Shown here piece after piece: positions 43,925-54,959 of a stretch of DNA of 64,000 nucleotides; the stretch's first letter is position 1, and each line of letters begins with the position of its first letter. The stretch spans positions 5,925 through 69,924 of the forward strand of contig NW_005434588.1 of the NCBI RefSeq assembly GCF_000315625.1, given 5' to 3'. The translations under genes were made by a program, and so were the position numbers. The notes below the pieces were generated by a model. The model saw only the letters and a program-made list of their open reading frames with translations, was not told the origin of the DNA and did no database searches. Source of the stretch: Guillardia theta CCMP2712 (Eukaryota; Cryptophyceae; Pyrenomonadales; Geminigeraceae).

Positions 43925-43995
43925 AGCGCTCTGCTCACTGCCGGGCCGGCCGGGCCCGTCTCAAGTACGCACCGGGCGGCGTAATTCAAGTAGAG
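43925..43995. repeat. GC-rich dispersed repeat, short copy
   Basis: CCGGGCCGGCCGGGCCCGTC at 43942 and CACCGGGCGGCG resemble the tracts at 12.2 kb and 48.5 kb. It sits just upstream of the FN3 gene's start codon. Confidence 0.5.
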
Positions 43996-46160
43996 GCCGC
44001 ACTGCACCGAGAGGACCATTTGACTAGTTTTATTTAGTTGAAAAAAACGTAACGGGACCAACTTTGTGATCAGACGAGAGGGGTGGGGTGATTCTCAGTA
44101 GTGAACTTGAGGGGTCCAAACAGTACCAAGTCAGTGTGATTGACTGGGGTGGTGTCCTATGGACCCGATGAGGTGCAATGAAGTCATCGGTGGGTGGGTG
44201 TGGAAGCGCAAGGGGCGAAAGATATGGCTTGTGAGGAATTTGAACTTGAAGGGCTCAAAGATGACTGCGACTGTGATGCAGTGAAGGACTTGGTGAACTT
44301 GAGATGAAGAATGAACAGCGGCTAGTACTTACGATCGTGAGAGTCACGGGTCATCCGCTGTGACTGTCGTGACTGCCATGCAGAAGTGAGAAGCGACTCG
44401 GACAAGAAAGTGAGATGCTTGATGGGAAGGTTAAAAGCTAATAATAGAAATATCGAATTCAAGTTGTAGCCTAACATGAGAGAAAACTTGTTGGAAACTA
44501 CGGTTGTCTCAAATTGATGACCGTACGAAATATTTGACTAATCGTGGCACGATCAAATGAATACTGTTCATGATGTCGGCTTTGGACAGGAATACATGAA
44601 GTTTTGGTGACTCATCATACATCGTCGGGCCTTCAACTGAGACGGTCAGGTAATACAGATGCGCTGGCATGTATCCAGGTTTACACTGCGGCACAGATAT
44701 TCTACAAAAGTGTTACTATGTCGCACCGTGACATTGATGAAGAGACGACGAGATGTTGCTTTGGATTCATCAAGTGAGAGAATTTATTCTCTTGTTTCGT
44801 TACATTCGATGTCAGACTCATTCTGAACAGGAGTAGAAGCAAACCAAAGGAAGGTGGAGCAACTAAGACTAAGATAAATGCACAAGCGGCAGAAGCAAAA
44901 CCTCGACGATCAAACACAGATATCCAGAAGGATGAGCTTGCGAGGGCCTTTGAGGAAGCCAAGAGGAACGGATCCATTAAGGAAATTACAGGAAACTCAG
45001 AAGAATAAAGCGGTGATCCCGGCTAAAGTTTCAGTGTTTGCCACTGGTGGCAAGTACGGTGCCGGTTGAAGGACGTGGCTGGCCCCTTCATCTTGACCGT
45101 ACGGCTCTGAAGATATTTATGATTACTTCTGTGGCGGCAGCTTAGTATATATGAGTGAGGCGTTGGAAGAGGCTCAAATCAAGGACAGAGCTGTGAGCCT
45201 TTGCTCAGCCCTAAGGAGCGGAAGCACTGGAGGCATGCGCTTCTTCATACTTGGCTGTGGCTGAAGTTACATGCACTGCTAGTGCTGAAAACCTTCTTGT
45301 CTCCTCAACTATCTTGACCCTCGTCTAGGGTCGACGTGTTTTTCTGAAAGCTGCTCCTGAAAGTACCGTGATGTCTCACCGTAGGTAGGAGGAGGAGAAG
45401 GAGGAGGAGGAAAGAGTGCCTGTTGGGTTGGAGGTGCTTCTGAGCATTTCGAACATCTCCGAGAGGGAGTCCTTGGACATCTGAAAGGCGCCGACAAAGG
45501 CTCCTTTCTTGCCCCCCCCAGTTCTCGGGCAGTGAGTCTAAGCGCTCAAGCACGTCGAAGGCCTACAAGAGGATGAGGACGATCACTGAGATGGACAAGT
45601 GCCAAGGACGAGGCTGCGCAATGATCGCCGCTTCACGACATGGAGACTGAGCCTGCAACGCTCCTACCCTGGGGACCAGTGTAGAAGGCTGCTGTGTGTT
45701 GTGCTTTGTCTACGGCAAGGAGCGGTTCAAGAATGTATCAGTATTGGTCAAGCAGCTGGTTTACAGGCACAAGAAGACACTGACGATCGATCAAGTTTCA
45801 GTTTTGGGGTGTGCAGGCGTTGCAATGACTCTGGGAACTTAGGTTCTAGACGTGATCGTAAGAGACGATATGAATCACTGCGTCTTCAGCTACTACGTGT
45901 ACTACGTTGATACCAGGGCGAAATCAAGGTGCTATCTCAGTTCTTTGCGACATCAAACATCAGTGTGGAAGCTGGCATCGTCACGAAGCTCATCAGTCGA
46001 GGTTTTCGCTGCCTCTACCATTTCCTAGTTGTCGTTGAGGCGGATTCGTTGATTTACCATTGCCTCCTTCGTTCGCTCGGTTTGCCTGTTCCATTATTAA
46101 AAATAATTTTATTTTTTTAAAAAGAAAGAGTAGTCAATCAAAGTATTTCAGGGGATATGA
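43996..46160. other. Gene remnants and repeats
   Basis: No intact gene. Recognisable scraps are: a minus-strand segment VPQCKPGYMPAHLYYLTVSV at about 44600-44697, like an IPT/TIG-type extracellular domain; and a plus-strand exon-like stretch NTDIQKDELARAFEEAKRNG ending at a stop near 45008. A third, minus-strand scrap is GAFVGAFQMSKDSLSEMFEM at about 45420-45500, with an upstream frame (ERLDSLPENWGG) shifted at a run of G. An A/T-rich run lies at 46095-46125. Confidence 0.45.
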
Positions 46161-46209
46161 ATGGCGGCGATGATAGCGTTGGTGTCTCCGTACCCCACGA
46201 GAAGTGTAC

Positions 46210-47052
46210 ATGGCGTGGGTATGTGTTAAAGACCACTATTGTGCTACTGGTGCAGACCCATATTTCTGCTTCAAGTATCATGAGCAAGAAGAAGTCTTCG
46301 TGCCGTGGGGAGAAAATCAGATGCTTGGGCTCGTTGTCTCCTCGCAATCAGCATTGGAGAAGAAAGTAGATGAGCTTACCAACAGCATCACGAACCTGCA
46401 GATGGAGATGGCAGCTATCAAGGGAAACCTTGATGACCTCCAAAGAAACCATTCACTATGTCAGAAGAAAGTTGAGGTGCTGCAGTCTCAGCAGTCGGAA
46501 TGGCAAAGCGAGATCGAGGTCGTCAGAGCTGGGAGCGTGTCTGCACTGAGGCGGCTAGAGAGCCTTGGAGAAAACACGAGCCAAGCGATCAAAAGCCTCT
46601 CATCATCTTTCAGCAGCGAGCTGAGGTCGCTTAACTCGTCACTGCATCACTTGGCGTTCACGGGGCAGTGGTCAGCGCTCGAGGAAAAGCCCAACTTCAG
46701 TCTAGTTGCGACATCTGGAAACTTTTCGGACATTGTAGGAGTCCCAGCATTTGTCAAGGATGTGCAATTGAGTATGCAGTACATCAACAGGGACATTGCT
46801 TATGTAGAGACTGGATGCGAGGGAGACGTTGGTGCTGATAAGACATTTTCCAATCTTGGATCAGCAACCGATAGACTTTGTGTCCTGAGTTACGTGCAAT
46901 TCACAGAAACGGACTCATGGGACGAGACTTTAAGATGTTGGGTGTATGAGTATGGGGGGCAATGGTACCTTGAAGCCTGGTGCGATACTCGCAATTCGGA
47001 TCAAGATGCTTACTGCAGAGCAGTATGCTTTAGTTGGACAGTCAGTAATTAG
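46210..47052 (+). CDS. Coiled-coil protein, left palindrome copy, lacking signal peptide
   Basis: Read from the ATG at 46210 (MAWVCVKDHYCATGADPYFC) to a stop at 47050-47052. It is nearly identical to the right copy: coiled coil SALEKKVDELTNSITNLQME, LDDLQRNHSLCQKKVEVLQS and Cys-containing C-terminus LRCWVYEYGGQWYLEAWCDT. Upstream, MAAMIALV (46163-46186) equals the start of the right copy, but about 150 bp coding for the rest of the signal peptide and the next 40 residues are replaced by about 30 unrelated bases. That frame stops at GMC. This copy therefore cannot be secreted as it stands and may be a pseudogene. The tail is SWTVSN instead of SWTVTKD. Confidence 0.7.
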   Translation: MAWVCVKDHYCATGADPYFCFKYHEQEEVFVPWGENQMLGLVVSSQSALEKKVDELTNSITNLQMEMAAIKGNLDDLQRNHSLCQKKVEVLQSQQSEWQSEIEVVRAGSVSALRRLESLGENTSQAIKSLSSSFSSELRSLNSSLHHLAFTGQWSALEEKPNFSLVATSGNFSDIVGVPAFVKDVQLSMQYINRDIAYVETGCEGDVGADKTFSNLGSATDRLCVLSYVQFTETDSWDETLRCWVYEYGGQWYLEAWCDTRNSDQDAYCRAVCFSWTVSN

Positions 47053-48255
47053 TTCTCTCAAGTTTTCGATGTATTCAGACTTTTGATTTTTTTGATTGAA
47101 TGAAGTAAGGTTGAATGAAATCAACGACTCATGCAAGCAGTCAGGGAACACCTGTTCATCCGTTCGAAACAGCATGCGATTGCAAGTTGAATGTTTTCAT
47201 CTTTGTAATTTGCATCTCGATGATCATGACCTGAGCACTCGGGACAAGCACGGTTGCACTTACTAGAATACAAATCTTGTGACAAGCAGCAGACTTCGGC
47301 TTCTCATTTGGATGAACAGGTGTTCCCTGACTGCTTGCATGAGTCGTTGATTTCATTCAACCTTACTTCATTCAATCAAAAAAATCAAAAGTCTATCGAG
47401 GGCTTGTCCAGAAAAGCTAATCTTTCGTTACTGTCCAACTAAAGCATACTGCTCTGCAGTAAGCATCTTGATCCGAATTGCGAGTATCGCACCAGGCTTC
47501 AAGGTACCATTGCCCCCCATACTCATACACCCAACATCTTAAAGTCTCGTCCCATGTGTCCGTTTCTGTGAATTGCACGTAACTCAGGACACAAAGTCTA
47601 TCGGTTGCTGATCCAAGATTGGAAAATGTCTTATCAGCACCAACGTCTCCCTCGCATCCAGTCTCTACATAAGCAATGTCCCTGTTGATGTACTGCATAC
47701 TCAATTGCACATCCTTGACAAATGCTGGGACTCCTACAATGTCCGAAAAGTTTCCAGATGTCGCAACTAGACTGAAGTTGGGCTTTTCCTCGAGCGCTGA
47801 CCACTGCCCCGTGAACGCCAAGTGATGCAGTGACGAGTTAAGCGACCTCAGCTCGCTGCTGAAAGATGATGAGAGGCTTTTGATCGCTTGGCTCGTGTTT
47901 TCTCCAAGGCTCTCTAGCCGCCTCAGTGCAGACACGCTCCCAGCTCTGACGACCTCGATCTCGCTTTGCCATTCCGACTGCTGAGACTGCAGCACCTCAA
48001 CTTTCTTCTGACATAGTGAATGGTTTCTTTGGAGGTCATCAAGGTTTCCCTTGATAGCTGCCATCTCCATCTGCAGGTTCGTGATGCTGTTGGTAAGCTC
48101 ATCTACTTTCTTCTCCAATGCTGATTGCGAGGAGACAACGAGCCCAAGCATCTGATTTTCTCCCCACGGCACGAAGACTTCTTCTTGCTCATGATACTTG
48201 AAGCAGAAATATGGGTCTGCACCAGTAGCACAATAGTGGTCTTTAACACATACCC
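46217..48255. repeat. 2-kb near-perfect palindrome with a ~150-bp loop
   Basis: Arms 46217-47041 and 47431-48255 are inverted copies; position p pairs with 94472 minus p. Only a few differences were seen by eye. An inner inverted pair, 47077-47161 and 47310-47395, continues the symmetry with a 1-bp offset. It leaves a loop of about 150 bp (47162-47309) and a diverged interval on either side (47042-47076 and 47396-47430). Each arm carries a gene, and the two genes converge on the centre. Confidence 0.92.
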
Positions 48256-48418
48256 ATATAGAGTTTTGCAACTTCTTTCCAGTCTTAAAGAAAATTTGAT
48301 TGTTTTTGTATTTGACAACGAGCTCCTGCCAAGAGAAGGGAAGTTCACAGTGGGTGTAATTGGCTCTGCTTTGGCTGGCAACCATCAAGAAAAACACCAA
48401 CGCTATCATCGCCGCCAT
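47417..48418 (-). CDS. Secreted coiled-coil protein, right palindrome copy
   Basis: Intronless, 333 residues. The ATG at 48416-48418 reads MAAMIALVFFLMVASQSRAN, a clear signal peptide. It continues YTHCELPFSWQELVVKYKNN, then VCVKDHYCATGADPYFCFKY. A coiled coil (residues about 95-200) is built from heptads such as SALEKKVDELTNSITNLQME and SEWQSEIEVVRAGSVSALRR. It is followed by N-glycosylation sequons (NTSQ, NSSL, NFSL, NFSD) and a C-terminal domain with paired cysteines (ETGCEGDVGADKTFSNLG, DAYCRAVCFSW). The shape suggests an oligomeric extracellular or vesicle protein. No family recognised. Confidence 0.82.
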   Translation of the reverse strand: MAAMIALVFFLMVASQSRANYTHCELPFSWQELVVKYKNNQIFFKTGKKLQNSIWVCVKDHYCATGADPYFCFKYHEQEEVFVPWGENQMLGLVVSSQSALEKKVDELTNSITNLQMEMAAIKGNLDDLQRNHSLCQKKVEVLQSQQSEWQSEIEVVRAGSVSALRRLESLGENTSQAIKSLSSSFSSELRSLNSSLHHLAFTGQWSALEEKPNFSLVATSGNFSDIVGVPAFVKDVQLSMQYINRDIAYVETGCEGDVGADKTFSNLGSATDRLCVLSYVQFTETDTWDETLRCWVYEYGGQWYLEAWCDTRNSDQDAYCRAVCFSWTVTKD

Positions 48419-48479
48419 TCTATCTTGTCGGACTCCAGGAACCCTGAGCCAGGAAACTGAGGGCCGGAAATAAAAAAAT

Positions 48480-48870
48480 AGTCACTTCGCACGGTGCGAC
48501 GCAGCACTGAGCGGGCCGGGGTCGGATTTCGGCGGCGTTCCTCGGAGATGCGGCCCGCTGTTTCAGCGGTACCGTACGGTCACGTCGAGTCCCGGTCTGC
48601 ACGGACCCCGGATCTGAGACTGGCCCGCTGACTGCGGGCCGCCCCGCCGGAAGTTGAAGGCCCGGTGGCGGCCTCCGAGGCTCTGCCAGGGAGCGCGGCC
48701 CGGCGGCGCGCCGCCGGGGCAATGTGACATCATGCGGCCCGGTGCGGTGCCCGGCCCGGCATGGCGGCCCCCGCGGGGCCGCAGCCTGTGCCGAGTCGGC
48801 GCCGCTCCAGACTGAGGCCGCGGCGCCGGGCCTTCAATTTCGGAGTCAAAGCCTTGAGATCCGACCACTC
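48480..48870. repeat. Long GC-rich dispersed repeat
   Basis: About 390 bp at very high G+C with many GGCCCGG/GCGGCC words and GGTACCGTACGGT at about 48570. Related to 12180-12345. Frames through it (Arg/Pro/Gly-rich) are not credible genes. It borders the signal-peptide end of the right palindrome gene. Confidence 0.65.
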
Positions 48871-48914
48871 CGCCAGTGCCCGTGGCAAAGATAACAATCT
48901 AGTACTACACTTTC

Positions 48915-48940
48915 TTTACTCAAAGTTAAGTTAAAGATCA
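48915..48940. repeat. Copy of the MITE terminal motif
   Basis: TTTACTCAAAGTTAAGTTAA then AGATCAG, almost identical to 12359-12384. A CGTACGAA word follows within 60 bp, also present near the right end at 12460. A matching right end is not clear. Confidence 0.6.
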
Positions 48941-50180
48941 GTACGAGTACTACAGGTCGATTTGGATCTCGTACGAATAATTTCAGTTAATAATCCCGTC
49001 CCTCTAAGCAAATATCATTTAACAACGGTATTTTTAGTCCCTGCACTACCCCCTACCCCCTACTAGTTTTCTATGGTTAACTGTGGGGTCCTTGACCATT
49101 CTTCTGGACACCCCCTCTTAGAGCCTCTGGCCCCATGACCCCTGTATGTCTACCCCACCGTTCTACCAACTTCGCCGCACGATCTCTTCTTCGTACCCCA
49201 CAATTTGATACAAATTGCCTAGGTGGGGTATATGCACCTACCCATGGCCGATCCGGCCTTGTTCAGAATAAAGTACCGGTAGTGGAAGATTCCCGTAGTA
49301 TACTACCCTACCCTATCCTCATTTGAGACCCGTGAATGCACATGCACCCCGACCCACCCTGTCGATTTCGATGAAATACCCACCCATTTCATTGAGTAAC
49401 CCTACCCTCAATCCTTCCTTGTGAACCCACCCCTTCACATTTCTACCCTACCAACTGATAATCCTGTCGCGTTATGCCTACCCCTTCCTCTCAGATCTTC
49501 CTCAAATTGCACTCAAATTGTACCGGTACTGCTTCTTCCTGTACCCTGAATTTGAACTCTCAAAGAACATTCTGGTACCGGTACAACAATGTACCTGACC
49601 CTCGTACTTGGAGGACCCTAATATGTAACGGCCTTGCCGTACCTGCACCCTTAGTTCACAACTACCCCACCTTTTGAGGATCCTTCGATTCACCCCCTAC
49701 CCCACATGTACCAGCCACCTACCCCACTTTTTGTGCTCCCTCATCCTCCTGCCCCCCTTCCGCTCCCCTTCCCCCCGCTTCCTCCTGCTGCTGCTCAAGC
49801 TCTCGCGTCCTGGGTGCTGGAACTAGGCTTTTTACCCTAACTTCAGGCAGCTAGCTTCTCTACTTCCTCCTCGTGTCTCCCTCCTGTGCCTTGTCTAGCT
49901 CTACATCCACATAACGCTTGCTGCTCTTGGCTTGGTTCCTTGATTTGTCGTTGGCCCCCGGCTACACTATCGGCTTCACTCCTCCTCGTGAAGTATTCGA
50001 GTTTCAACTCCCAAAATTCTCTACCCTACCAACATCTCGTGAAATAGAGTTCAGGTCTCCTTGCTTTCGTTCAGCCCCCGCCGCATTCTACCTCCTTTCA
50101 GGCCAACAAACAGATACGGCCGCTTAACTTTGACCTCGGATCGAGCTTGTTTACAGCTAATTTCTGCTCTCGGGTAGCCA
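48941..50180. other. Gene-free C-rich region
   Basis: No coding exon. From about 49040 to 49800 the plus strand is dotted with ACCCTACC/CTACCCCA words. This strand-biased composition is unlike coding DNA and may be degenerate repeat or promoter-proximal DNA for the ribonucleotide reductase gene. Confidence 0.45.
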
Positions 50181-50321
50181 GACTCAGTTGCAGTCTTGCT
50201 GGGTATCGCTTGGAACGGGAAAGGGAGGGGTTAGGGGAAAGGATCTTCAAGATTTTGAGTTAGATGAAGCAGAGGATCTAGCAGGACAAAGGTTTCTAGT
50301 CTACTGCACCCGCGCGCGAGG

Positions 50322-53282
50322 ATGCAGTTGGGAGCCGACGCTGCAGTTAGCAGCTTTCAAGCATCAAGGAAGATGCAGGATGTCGATGAAGTTCGAGCGC
50401 CTCCAGGAGCAGGGGAGCTCAATGGGGATATCGAGATGGCTCACGAAGATGGGTTCATCCCTGTGGGTGGAGGAGGCCACAACTACAACCCTTCTCCTAT
50501 CCATCCTGAAGTCCTTGCTGCCGTCTCGTCGTCCGTGTGTGCTGTCCGAACCGATGAACCGCATGGATATTACAGGAATGGAAATCTCTTAATGATCACA
50601 AAGAGGGATGGCAAGAAACAGCCATTGAAGCGATTCAAACTCCATGCAAGGATTGCGCGGTTGGTGGACGGGCTGAATGCAGACTTTGTGGACATCGATC
50701 AGATAGTTGACAAGGTTGATCACTGCGTTGATTACAGAAAGATTCACTGATGGATGCTGTGCTGCAGGTGGTGGCGGGGACCTGTCAAGGGATCAAGTCG
50801 CAGGAGATAGATGAGCTAGCGGCGGAGACCGCTGCATATCTTGCAACAGATCATCCAGACTACAGTCAAGTAATTTTAAATGGAAAGTTTTTCAATCCTG
50901 ATGTTTTTTGCAGCTAGCAGCAAGAATATCTGTATCAGCACTACATAAGGTGACGCAGCAAACTTTTTCTCAAAAAATCAAAGCACTGTACAATCATGTT
51001 CATTCGAAATCAGGTGCTCTTGGCTTGGGTTTATTCTTTCTTTCTCATCTATGTACAGGCGCAAAGGGACCTAAGATAGCAAGTGATGTGTATGAAATAG
51101 TTATAGAGAATGCAGAAACCCTGGATGCCGCAATCGACTACTCAAGAGATTTCACTTTCGATTATTTCGGGTATTACCGCTCTACTGCAGTTCTGTTGTC
51201 CTTGCTTATTGTATTGCTTTCAGATACAAGACGCTTGAAAGATCTTACTTGCTGAGGATCGAGGGACATGTGGTCGAGAGGCCGCAGGACATGTTCATGA
51301 GAGTGTCTGTTGGTATTCACAAGCAGGACATCGATGCTGCAATCCAGACGTACAACCTAATGTCCCTAAAGTTCTTCACTCATGCGACTCCGACGTTGTT
51401 CAATGCAGGGACGCCGAGAAATCAGCTTTCCTCTTGCTTCTTGCTCCAGCTCAAAGATGATTCCATTGAAGGCATCTACGAAACGGTTGGCAAGTGTGCG
51501 ACGATCTCGGCACAAGCAGGAGGCATCGGCATCTCTGTCCATAATGTCAGAGCCCGTGGGTCGTACGTTGAGAACTCGAGCGGCATTGCAAACGGTCTCA
51601 TTCCTATGCTCAAAGTTTTCAACTCTACCGCACGGCTGTGCTCGCAGGGAGCAGGCAAGCGACCTGGAGCTTTTGCAGTGTATCTGGAGCCATGGCACGC
51701 GGAGATTTTTGAGTTCTTGGAGCTGAAGAAGAACTTTGGGTCGGAGGATCTCCGAGCGAGGGACTTGTTCTATGCGCTTTGGATGCCAGACCTTTTCATG
51801 AAGAGGTGCGAGGCGGACGGAGCTTGGTCCCTCTTCTGCCCTGTCGAAGCTCCGGGGTTGTGCGAGACTTATGGCGAGAAGTTTGAGGAGCTGTACGAGC
51901 GATACGAGAGAGAAGGGAGAGCGCGGAAGACCATCAAGGCCCGTGAGCTCTGGTTTGCGATACTAGAGGCGCAGGTGGAGAACGGCATTCCGTACCTGCT
52001 GTACAAGGATGCAGCCAACGAGAAGAGCAACCAGAAGAACCTCGGCATCATCAAGTGTAGCAATCTCTGCACTGAGATTATGGAATACACGTCCAAGGAT
52101 GAGGTGGCGGTCTGTAACTTAGCGTCGATCTGCCTACCGAGGTTTGTGGTGGAGGGACAGTTCGATCACAAGCTTCTCTTTGAAGTCACCATAGTGATCA
52201 CGCGCAACCTTAACAAGATCATTGACATCAACTTGTACCCAGTGAAAGAGGCCCAGACGTCCAACTTTAGGCATCGACCCATCGGCATCGGCGTGCAGGG
52301 CTTGGCCGACGTCTTCCTCCTCCTCCGCCTTCCGTTTGAGAGCGAGGAGGCCCGGCAGCTCAACCGCGACATCTTCGAGACCATCTACTTCGCTGCCATG
52401 ACGGCTTCCAACCAGCTCGCCAAGGACCATGGAGCATACTCGAGCTTCCGCGGTTCTCCCGCAAGTATGGGGCTCCTGCAGTTCGACCTGTGGGGAGCAG
52501 AACCGTCGCCTCGGTGGGACTGGACGAGCTTGAAGGAGAGCATCAAGGAGCATGGGTTGCGGAACAGCCTGACGGTCGCGCCCATGCCAACGGCATCGAC
52601 AGCTCAGATCATGGGGAACAACGAATGCTTCGAGCCTTACACGTCCAACATCTACAACAGACGAGTGATGGCTGGAGACTTTCTCGTTCTCAACCCTCAC
52701 CTGCTCAAGGATCTTATCGCCCTTGGCCTCTGGTCACAGAAGATGAAGCACCGCATCATGGCCTACGACGGCTCCATACAAGACATCCTGGAGATCCCCA
52801 AGGACATCCGCGAGCTCTACAAGACGGCCTGGGAGATCAAGCAGCGCTGCCTCATCGACATGGCGGCTGATCGCGGGGCCTTCATCGACCAGAGCCAGTC
52901 GCTGAACCTCTTCCTCGAGGCCCCCGACACCGCCAAGCTCACCTCAATGCACTTTTATGCATGGAGGAAGGGACTCAAGACTGGCGTCTACTACCTGCGC
53001 ACGCGAGCAGCAGCAGACGCCATCAAGTTCACGTTGGATCACAGTACGGTGGTGGAGGCAAGGCTGAGCCGCTCCTCGCTCAGCCCGGACAGCAACAGCT
53101 CGGAGGAGGTGGACGAGAGCATGCCAAGGCAGCGGCTTGACGACCCGACAGATGTGGGGGCAGCCAAGGCACCACGGGTCGACGCGAGGGACAGTGCCTC
53201 GAGTATCGAGAATTTTCGGAGGATGAAGCAGCGGGCAAGAGCAGCCGCAGGAGAGGGCGATTGCCTCATGTGCAGCAGCTGA
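50322..53282 (+). CDS. RNR1: Ribonucleoside-diphosphate reductase large subunit (class Ia)
   Basis: Reduces ribonucleoside diphosphates to deoxy forms with the R2 subunit. Exons are 50322-50714, 50768-50869, 50914-51013, 51059-51170 and 51224-53282. The ATG at 50322 is followed by about 75 extra N-terminal residues ([20 protein letters not shown]), then an ATP-cone-like region ([20 protein letters not shown] without the first M). Core signatures are all present: [51 protein letters not shown]. The redox cysteines are in LSSCFLLQL and [13 protein letters not shown]. The radical-site N-x-C-x-E is SNLCTEIME, and [20 protein letters not shown] is intact. The C-terminus GDCLMCSS keeps the Cys pair that passes electrons. 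The gene appears fully functional. Confidence 0.97.
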
Positions 53283-53409
53283 GGAGGGAAGACTGACGAC
53301 CACCCAGCTACCGTGTCTATATGTCAAAAGAAGCCGCAAAGTGCCGGCGAATTTTCCCATACCCAACGATTTTCGTGTCAAGAGTAAAGCTGAGAGGATA
53401 TAGAAAAGC

Positions 53410-54850
53410 TCAGCTCTTCCTAGTCTCAAGCTCGGTGACGACTTGACTTTCCTTCACGGTCGTGACGAACCTGGCGAGACAAGTCAGATCAAGGTCAAAG
53501 AGTGAAGCCTCTGCTTACTTCTCCGGAATGATGATTCGCTTCTGCGAGAATCAGTCAGTAGATTACCAAGGGACAAGAGAATGTTCAAATAATCAAGGAC
53601 GAGGAGGTAGGAAGAAGCTTATGGGTAGAGGGGGAAAGTGGGGAGAGGAAGAGGGAGGAGGAGATACCTTGTTAGGCGCGTTAATGAGGTCGTTAGGGAG
53701 GATAGGGCGTTGGAGGCCCGCAAGAGGGACAGCAAGGACGACGACCCCAGCTGAGGCCTTGGAGATGATCTCGGCGTCCATGAGCTCGGCACAGAGAGTG
53801 ACCTCGCACTTGGCGCACTTATCAACGCTGATGCGCCTGACGCTCTCCCCGACTACCAGCTCCAAGTTGCGGCAGTTGTTGACTGACACCCCGAGCGAGA
53901 CTTGCTCGATTAAGATCCTGACGTTGAGACAGTCCTCCACCGTCACACTCCTCACGGTACCGCGCACAGACACCGTGGTCATGCTGGAAAGCCCTTCACA
54001 GCTCTTGACGACCACGTCGTTGGAAGGAGATGAGTTGTCGACCCGCACTCGTGGGTTGTCGACGAAGCCCTCCTGAGCAAGGAAAGGAAGCGCGTGTCAG
54101 AGATGAGATGAGAACATGTAAGAGACGAGATGAGATGAGATGAGACGAGATGAGATGTGATGAGATGGGATGGGATGGGATGGGATGGGATGGGATGGGA
54201 TGGGATGGGATGGGATGGGATGGGATGGGATGGGATGGGATGAGATGAGATGGGATGGGATGGGATGAAGGGGAGATAGCATCGTAGCTCACCACATGCC
54301 AACAAGATGCCCGCAGCTCGAGGTTCGCCGGCACTCTATTGAAGCTAATCGGCTTGTAGCTGTCGTCGGGGGAAGGAGCATCCACAATCGCCCCGGTGAG
54401 GAAAGGGCAGGAAGCATTTGCCTCTCTGTGGCTGGAGAGCGCGATGTCTGCGTCCTCCCATCCTCCCAGCTCGAGGCCACAGTAGGCGCAAGTCACACGG
54501 TCCTGGTATTGCGTGGAGGGAGAGAAGAAGAATCCAGCTTGCGCCAGATCTCGCACTTTGAGCTGCCGGTAGTGCTTATGCGGCCAGAGCTTGAAAGTCT
54601 TGATCCTTCCATCCAACCTCCTCACGTCGAACGCACTTCCCGGCGGGGGTAACGATGTTGGTGTGCGCGCAGAATGAGCGCCAGGCTGGGAAGGTGGAGC
54701 AGGTATGAGGTAGGAGGGAGCGTGATGGGGAGGGACTCGAGGAGGAGAAGAGGAAGAGGAGGGTCTCTGTGAGGGAGAGGGAGCAAGCAGCGACGCTCGT
54801 GCATGCTCCGCGAGCGCTATTGCTCCATGCCGCTCCAGCTGATCCTGCAT
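53410..54850 (-). CDS. BIR domain fused to a C-terminal CAP/CARP (cyclase-associated protein) domain
   Basis: Exons 54293-54850, 53668-54072, 53519-53541 and 53410-53470. The ATG at 54848-54850 reads MQDQLERHGAIALAEHARAS, then a Pro/Ser linker. The BIR domain follows: LAQAGFFFSPSTQYQDRVTC, AYCGLELGGWEDADIALSSH and REANASCPFLTG, with the Cys-Cys-His-Cys zinc ligands (C-x2-C ... H-x6-C). Exon 2 is a beta-helix CAP C-terminal domain (actin-monomer binding in CAP): VRGTVRSVTVEDCLNVRILI, VNNCRNLELVVGESVRRISV and DKCAKCEVTLCAELMDAEII. Exons 3-4 give KRIIIPEKFVTTVKESQVVT and ELETRKS, ending like CAP. The donor GTGAGC and acceptor TTGCTCAG joining BIR to CAP are good and in phase 0. CAP's N-terminal helical domain is absent. 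Confidence 0.8.
54115..54275. repeat. (GGGAT)n pentanucleotide satellite in the BIR-CAP intron
   Basis: GATGG/GATGA units, at least 25 in a row, fill most of the 220-nt intron 54073-54292. Read from the gene's strand it is CCCAT/CTCAT, so it forms a long pyrimidine-rich stretch ahead of the acceptor. The intron is four times longer than its neighbours because of it. Confidence 0.93.
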
Positions 54851-54959
54851 CAGCTCAGATCCGCTGAGTGTAAGACGACGCTTCAAAACTAGTTCACTTT
54901 TAGAACAAATCTAGGATGAATCTGGGGCACGTCTAGAACAACTTTCGACGAATCTGGGA

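Noticed and set aside
48420-48868. Arg/Pro/Gly-rich frames in the GC-rich block
   Set aside because: The extreme GC content removes stop codons; no start, domain or splice support.
49000-49800. Degenerate telomere array (ACCCTACC words)
   Set aside because: The words are irregularly spaced and do not match the CCCTAAA unit seen elsewhere in the window.
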